A DNA stretch of 64,000 bases, taken from contig JAMPAC010000005.1 of assembly GCA_023667395.1 (NCBI GenBank), positions 47,261 to 111,260 on the forward strand, read 5' to 3'. Shown here piece after piece: positions 60,432-64,000 of the stretch. Under the pieces are notes generated by a model. It was not told the DNA's origin. It did no database searches and saw only the letters and a program-made list of their open reading frames with translations. This DNA is from Blautia sp. Its GTDB lineage: Bacteria > Bacillota > Clostridia > Lachnospirales > Lachnospiraceae. Position 1 is the stretch's first letter. The number at the start of each line of letters is the position of its first letter. A program made the position numbers and the translations under genes.

Positions 60432-61504
60432 AATCCACCTTCCCTGTCGCTCTTGTCCCGGATGACCGTGTTAAAATATTCCTTCACCTTTTCCAGGTCA
60501 TCCCTGTTCTCCTTGGAGACCGCTCCCACCAGATTCTGCACCAGACAGTCCATATCGATCCGGGCGTCCCCGTAATAGTAGCCCGTGATCATGGCCTGAT
60601 AGTACACCGACACCGCCTCCGCCGTGCTCATCACCGCCGAGGGCTTATCGATCCTGTGTCCGTAGGAGGAAACGCCCTCCCGCAGTTCGTGGTAGGTAGA
60701 CGCCAGTATCTCCGCCACATCCTCCTCCGCCTGCATCCGGATATGGCTCTCCTCCGCCAGCTTGTTCACCTCATTCATGATGATCATCTTTTCCATGGCC
60801 GCTTCCCGCACAGGCATCACGGTCTCGAAGTTAAAACGCCGTTTCAGGGCGCTGCTCATCTCGTTGACGCCCTTGTCCCTGGTATTCGCCGTACCGATCA
60901 CGTTGAAGCCCGCTTTCGCGAACAGGAAACCGTCGTCCCCCAGTTCCGGCACATTCAAAACCTTGTCGCTGAGCACGCTGATCAGGCTGTCCTGGATCTC
61001 CGCCGGGGTTCTGGTGATCTCCTCGAACCTGGTCAGGATCCCCTTTTCCATCCCCACATATAAAGGCGCGGGCACCAACGCTTCCCGGCTGGGCCCCTTG
61101 GCCAGCAGCATGGCGTAATTCCAGGAATATTTGATCATATCCTCGGTGGTTCCGGCGGTTCCCTGTATGGTGTTAGTGCTGACACCGCTGATGGCCGCCG
61201 AAAGCAGTTCCGAGAGCATGGTCTTGGCCGTCCCCGGCTCTCCCACCAGCATCAGCCCCCGGTTCCCCGCCAGCGTCACAATGCAGCGCTCCACCAGGGC
61301 GTCGTTGCCGAAATACTTTTTCTCGATGCGATATTCCTTTCCCTCATATTCCAGGGGCTTCTGGCTCCCCAGGATAAACGTCCTCACCGCCCGGGGCGAC
61401 ATCTGCCAGTTTTCCGGCCGAAGTCCCGTGTCGGTTCCCTTCAATGCTTTCAATTCCTCCTGATAGCGCACCTCTACCGGGGGTTTGATCAATGCCTGTT
61501 CCAT
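60392..61504 (-). CDS. MoxR-type AAA ATPase, first gene of the VWA/DUF5682 cluster (YehL-like)
   Basis: The start is the ATG at 61504 (MEQALIKPPV) after GAGGTG. The 370-residue AAA+ protein has Walker A GEPGTAKTML, a MoxR-type insert, the sensor block NVIGTANTRDKGVNE and an arginine-finger region LKRRFNFETV. MoxR ATPases use ATP to insert metals into, or remodel, VWA partners. It opens an operon with DUF5682, VWA, SWIM and DUF4132 genes, the set known as yehLMPQ plus yehI in E. coli and described as an NTP-dependent conflict system type. A promoter and palindromic operator-like site precede it. Confidence 0.9.
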   Translation of the reverse strand: MEQALIKPPVEVRYQEELKALKGTDTGLRPENWQMSPRAVRTFILGSQKPLEYEGKEYRIEKKYFGNDALVERCIVTLAGNRGLMLVGEPGTAKTMLSELLSAAISGVSTNTIQGTAGTTEDMIKYSWNYAMLLAKGPSREALVPAPLYVGMEKGILTRFEEITRTPAEIQDSLISVLSDKVLNVPELGDDGFLFAKAGFNVIGTANTRDKGVNEMSSALKRRFNFETVMPVREAAMEKMIIMNEVNKLAEESHIRMQAEEDVAEILASTYHELREGVSSYGHRIDKPSAVMSTAEAVSVYYQAMITGYYYGDARIDMDCLVQNLVGAVSKENRDDLEKVKEYFNTVIRDKSDREGGLWKKYYEARKWLR

Positions 61505-61621
61505 ATCCACACCTCTTCCTAACAGATTATTTATTTGCAAAGAGGAACATTGCCATATACAGCGATAATGTTATCTCCACATCACTTACTCCTATATTTT
61601 CCGTCTCAGCATCCACATACC

Positions 61622-61634
61622 TACCAGTCTGGTA
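61622..61634. promoter_or_regulatory. operator-like palindrome at the MoxR promoter
   Basis: TACCAG-T-CTGGTA is a perfect 13-bp palindrome, flanked more loosely by ACATACC and GGTATGT. It lies just downstream of the -10 box, at the expected transcription start, where a TetR-type repressor would block. No matching regulator gene is in the window. Confidence 0.55.
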
Positions 61635-61640
61635 TGTTCT

Positions 61641-61670
61641 ATTTTACCGAACAAGATATTCTTTCGTCAA
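61641..61670 (-). promoter_or_regulatory. promoter of the MoxR/DUF5682/VWA/SWIM operon
   Basis: On the minus strand TTGACG (61665-61670), 18 bases, TAAAAT (61641-61646), about 137 bases before the MoxR start. Confidence 0.7.
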
Positions 61671-61756
61671 TAGCGCGTGCATCTTTTTGGAGTATATATG
61701 ATTCCGGATTTGTACTTTTTGACAATCAGATTACGCCCATGCCGGACGAACCGGAG

Positions 61757-61792
61757 AAAGAGCGCAGACCCTTTTTCCGGACTGCGCTCTTT
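61757..61792. terminator. bidirectional-looking terminator hairpin
   Basis: A perfect 11-bp stem (AAAGAGCGCAG at 61757-61767 with CTGCGCTCTTT at 61782-61792), 37 bases beyond the stop of the gene at 61830, with TTT on each side. Confidence 0.75.
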
Positions 61793-61829
61793 GGTGAAGC
61801 AATGTATTGTTTTATGATGACACCTGAAA

Positions 61830-62300
61830 TCACTTTTCAAATAATTCCAACCAAAAATTTTTCACTGTGACCATCGCCAGGTTATCTCCTGAATAAAGTT
61901 CCTTTGCCCATTTATAAGGAGTAAAATCTTGAAAGAAATCTTTCACCTTTTGTTGCTGATCTTCATTCACCTCTACTTCCCACGCTATTTTACCGCCTGT
62001 ACCTGCATGAAGACAGGTAATCTTGTGGTCCGTAAAATATGTCAGATATATTTTTCCGTCTTCCGGATTTTTGGAGGATACAATCTGATTTACAACCGGT
62101 ATCTGATTTAATTTAAATTTGCCACTGTAAAATATATCTGCAAATGACAAACCCTTAACTTCCTCCTGCTCCTTTTGAAGCGTTTTCTCAGGTTCTTCCT
62201 GTATCCCTATGGAAAAGGGTTCTTCTACCCTTGTATTGGAGGTGGCATCTTTGTAATATTCCACACTACCGCTATTACTGTTTACACTTGTTACTGACAT
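61830..62300 (-). CDS. unrecognised 156-residue protein
   Basis: It starts after AAAGGAGAAGAAT. The first 45 residues are polar and disordered-looking (SVTSVNSNSGSVEYYKDA). The rest is a compact alpha/beta domain with VVNQIVSSKNPEDGKIYLTY, KITCLHAGTGGKIAWEVEV and a helix DQQQKVKDFFQDF. No membrane segment is seen. It is a single-gene unit followed by a terminator. No family is recognised. Confidence 0.65.
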   Translation of the reverse strand: MSVTSVNSNSGSVEYYKDATSNTRVEEPFSIGIQEEPEKTLQKEQEEVKGLSFADIFYSGKFKLNQIPVVNQIVSSKNPEDGKIYLTYFTDHKITCLHAGTGGKIAWEVEVNEDQQQKVKDFFQDFTPYKWAKELYSGDNLAMVTVKNFWLELFEK

Positions 62301-62332
62301 ATTCTTCTCCTTTCATTCACAATAACGAAGTC

Positions 62333-62455
62333 AATAACCCCGCTGCAGGCAACGGGGTATTGACCCTCGCGGCATTCGCCAAGTCAGCTTGCTGACTTTA
62401 TGTCCTATGCAAGCATGACCGTTTGGCTCATTGCTCGCGGGAATAAGTGACCCCA
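62333..62455. repeat. structured intergenic repeat (copy C of the dispersed family)
   Basis: It contains a long inverted repeat CAATAACCCCG/CGGGGTATTG around CTGCAGGCAA, a hairpin AGTCAGC-TT-GCTGACT, and TATGCAAGCATGACC followed by GGCTCATTGCTCGCGGGAATAAG. The last two blocks match the element at 9978-10130 in the opposite orientation, and the first block matches 48840-48905. Confidence 0.65.
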
Positions 62456-62457
62456 TT

Positions 62458-63141
62458 TCAATCTACTGCAACACTGTCGAATATCCGGCATACTTCATCA
62501 ATGCTCAAATCGTCTGCTGTGAGCAGATAAACATATTTGCCATGTTCACAATATGCATTTACGCTTCCGTTAAGGTACAGTGAAATCATAATTTTTTTTC
62601 CACTGCTCTCTTTTATAACCTGCTGATCCCATTCTATATCTACTGTTAATTTTCCTTCATCCTGAACCAGCATTTGATCCCATGTGATTGTATTTCCATC
62701 TCCATCCGTATATATTACGCTGAACCAATGCTCCAATATGATCTTCTCCGTTTCCTGATATCCCTCCGGGAGATAACCGGGCTCATTCCACTGAATGGTT
62801 CCCGGATTCTGGTCTACAAAATAGGTATATAAAACAGAATCTTCCCAAATAGACTTAACAGTCTCAAAAAACCGAATCCTATATGCCTGCACACTCATTG
62901 TTATTACAAATAACGTACTCATCACACATGCAAATAAGATAGCGGCCTTCTTAGACCACCTGTAAAATGCGCCTATCCACGGATGCGTTTCCCACCTTAT
63001 CAGTTTTTTCATCCGATGTTCAAACCTGCCTGTAAACGGATACTCATAATCGATTCCATTCTCAAGTTCCCTTATAATTGCTTCATCAACCACCGGCATA
63101 TATTTATATAGCCACTCGTCAGTCACGGTTATTTTTTTCAT
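62458..63141 (-). CDS. membrane anti-sigma-type protein with DUF4367-like outer domain
   Basis: The start is the ATG at 63141 (MKKITVTDEW) after GGAGG, inside the end of the sigma gene. About 75 cytoplasmic residues are followed by one membrane helix (AAILFACVMSTLFVITMSVQ) at about 77-96. The outer domain has GYLPEGYQETEKI and a C-terminal YCEHGKYVYLLTADDLSIDE strand-helix pattern, like DUF4367. Overlap with the ECF gene indicates an anti-sigma role; the outer domain would sense the envelope signal. Confidence 0.78.
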   Translation of the reverse strand: MKKITVTDEWLYKYMPVVDEAIIRELENGIDYEYPFTGRFEHRMKKLIRWETHPWIGAFYRWSKKAAILFACVMSTLFVITMSVQAYRIRFFETVKSIWEDSVLYTYFVDQNPGTIQWNEPGYLPEGYQETEKIILEHWFSVIYTDGDGNTITWDQMLVQDEGKLTVDIEWDQQVIKESSGKKIMISLYLNGSVNAYCEHGKYVYLLTADDLSIDEVCRIFDSVAVD

Positions 63142-63670
63142 GTCCCTTTTCCTCCCATTTCTGCAACGCATCCTCAAGTAATCTTTTCCCCCTGGCTATC
63201 CGCTGCCTCACTGTGCCCTCCTGAATTCCACATAATTTTGCAATTTCACTGTTTTCCAAATTCGCGGAATATTTCAGCAGAAAAATATCCCTGTATTTTA
63301 CAGGCAGTTTTTTTAAGGCATCCAGTACATCATTATCCAAATCTGTTTCCATATAAGCCATTGGCTGGTCTTCTTCCCCCAATTCATCCATATATATTTC
63401 TTTCTGCATCTGTACATTTTTCTTTCTATAGATATCAATGGCGGCATTTTTTACAATCGTTACTAAATACCTTTTTGTCTGCAGACTTTCCGGCTCCCCT
63501 ATATTGTCCATATGCATTGCCAACTTAATAAACGCGTTATGTACTGCATCCTCCGCCAAAAAATAATCATGGAGTATATCCAATGCAACTTTCCTCATCA
63601 AATATCTGTATTTTTCATAAAGGATGGCAAATTTTCCCTTGTCCTCCAGTGTATCCAACAAAAATATCAT
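63119..63670 (-). CDS. ECF-family RNA polymerase sigma factor
   Basis: The 183-residue protein has ECF region 2 at about 15-85 (YFLAEDAVHNAFIKLAMHM, TKRYLVTIVKNAAIDIYRK) and region 4 at about 115-170 with YRDIFLLKYSANLENSEIAK and GIQEGTVRQRIARGKRLLE. The ribosome site is weak (GAGG at a long distance). It is the first gene of a sigma/anti-sigma pair, separate from the one at 12.8-14.5 kb. A possible autoregulatory site TGTAAC-N18-CGTTAT lies about 70 bases upstream; this is tentative. Confidence 0.9.
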   Translation of the reverse strand: MIFLLDTLEDKGKFAILYEKYRYLMRKVALDILHDYFLAEDAVHNAFIKLAMHMDNIGEPESLQTKRYLVTIVKNAAIDIYRKKNVQMQKEIYMDELGEEDQPMAYMETDLDNDVLDALKKLPVKYRDIFLLKYSANLENSEIAKLCGIQEGTVRQRIARGKRLLEDALQKWEEKGHEKNNRD

Positions 63671-64000
63671 ATGCAGGCATTCCTCACTATAACCACATGT
63701 ACTGACCGGATAACTTTAAATATTTTCTGCTTCCCTGTCCCTCTATTAATTATAACGAAATTCAGACGCCTATTTGTTACATTTTCTCACACTGTACTTC
63801 TTTTTTTGTTTTATAGCTGCTTTTCACTTTTTAAGGAAATGGGAAAAACACAGTACCATGAATCATCCCGGATCAAGATCCGTATAATCTGGAATGAATA
63901 AAAAATTCAAAAAGATGAAAGGAATCCGCCTTGTCGGACGTATTACTTACTCAAACTTCCCACATTAAAAATGGGATTCGCACCTTGAAAAATCAATATT
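63671..64000. other. upstream region of the ECF operon, no gene seen
   Basis: A+T-rich intergenic sequence. It holds the candidate ECF promoter and two small hairpins (TCCGCCTTGTCGGA near 63930 and CCCACATTAAAAATGGG near 63965). No supported open frame. Confidence 0.4.

Noticed and set aside
61535-61870. A 111-codon plus-strand frame in the gap before the MoxR gene
   Set aside because: No ribosome site; it runs across the MoxR promoter, the operator palindrome and the terminator hairpin, so coding is unlikely.

Overview
Organism and base composition. The window looks like a chromosomal piece of a Lachnospiraceae-type gut Firmicute. Ribosome binding sites are strong AGGAGG types, some starts are TTG or GTG, and exported proteins carry Gram-positive lipoprotein or single-helix anchors. 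Other pointers are a holin-like type I toxin, ECF sigma/anti-sigma pairs and a BceAB-type transporter. This assignment is inference from gene content; no rRNA or tRNA gene is present. Almost all genes are on the minus strand. Exceptions are a four-gene block (16.9-19.0 kb), one CARF-HEPN ribonuclease (27.6-29.1 kb) and one antisense RNA.

Layout. 1-14.5 kb is surface and envelope biology: a membrane-anchored trypsin-like protease (cut by the window edge), a zinc-ribbon/leucine-rich-repeat membrane protein, a heterodimeric ABC exporter, an ankyrin protein, an ABC-F ATPase, and an ECF sigma/anti-sigma/lipoprotein operon. 14.7-21.5 kb is accessory DNA made of unrecognised small operons plus a broken phosphoribosyltransferase-like gene next to a 21-bp direct repeat. 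21.5-23 kb is a dense patch of small elements: two related promoter-to-terminator RNA units, a wrecked RelB/YafQ module, and an intact type I toxin with its antisense RNA.

The centrepiece, 23-38.3 kb, is a type III-D CRISPR effector locus without cas1/cas2 or a normal array. The core operon encodes a stand-alone adenosine deaminase with a complete active site, Cas10 (no HD domain, AGDD instead of GGDD), a small RAMP, Csx10, a double RAMP, Csx19 and a TIGR03986-type RAMP. Around it lie Cas6, a CARF-HEPN ribonuclease, a CARF-only protein, a candidate minimal CARF/ring nuclease, a membrane J-domain protein, and a protein laid out like a sigma-70 factor. Three minus-strand transcription units share an ECF-like promoter motif, TGCAAC-N16-C(G/C)CTAT. 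One is the CARF/sigma-like/Cas6 operon, one is the J-domain gene and one is an unknown pair at 20.4-21.5 kb. My working model, which is inference, is that cyclic oligoadenylate from Cas10 drives RNA cleavage, nucleotide deamination and a CARF-controlled sigma-factor transcriptional response.

38.3-48.9 kb holds a ParE/Phd-type toxin-antitoxin pair, a decayed gene, a large hybrid histidine kinase with periplasmic-binding-type sensor domains, a truncated AAA-ATPase, a subtilisin-like protease, and a BceAB-type ABC transporter operon with its small regulator. 49-61.7 kb is an NTPase-centred operon (MoxR AAA, DUF5682, VWA, SWIM, DUF4132) matching the E. coli yehLMPQ/yehI set, with an AbiE toxin-antitoxin pair inserted in it and a palindromic operator-like site at its promoter. 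The window ends with a small unknown protein and a second ECF sigma/anti-sigma pair. A dispersed structured repeat occurs at about 10.0, 48.9 and 62.4 kb.
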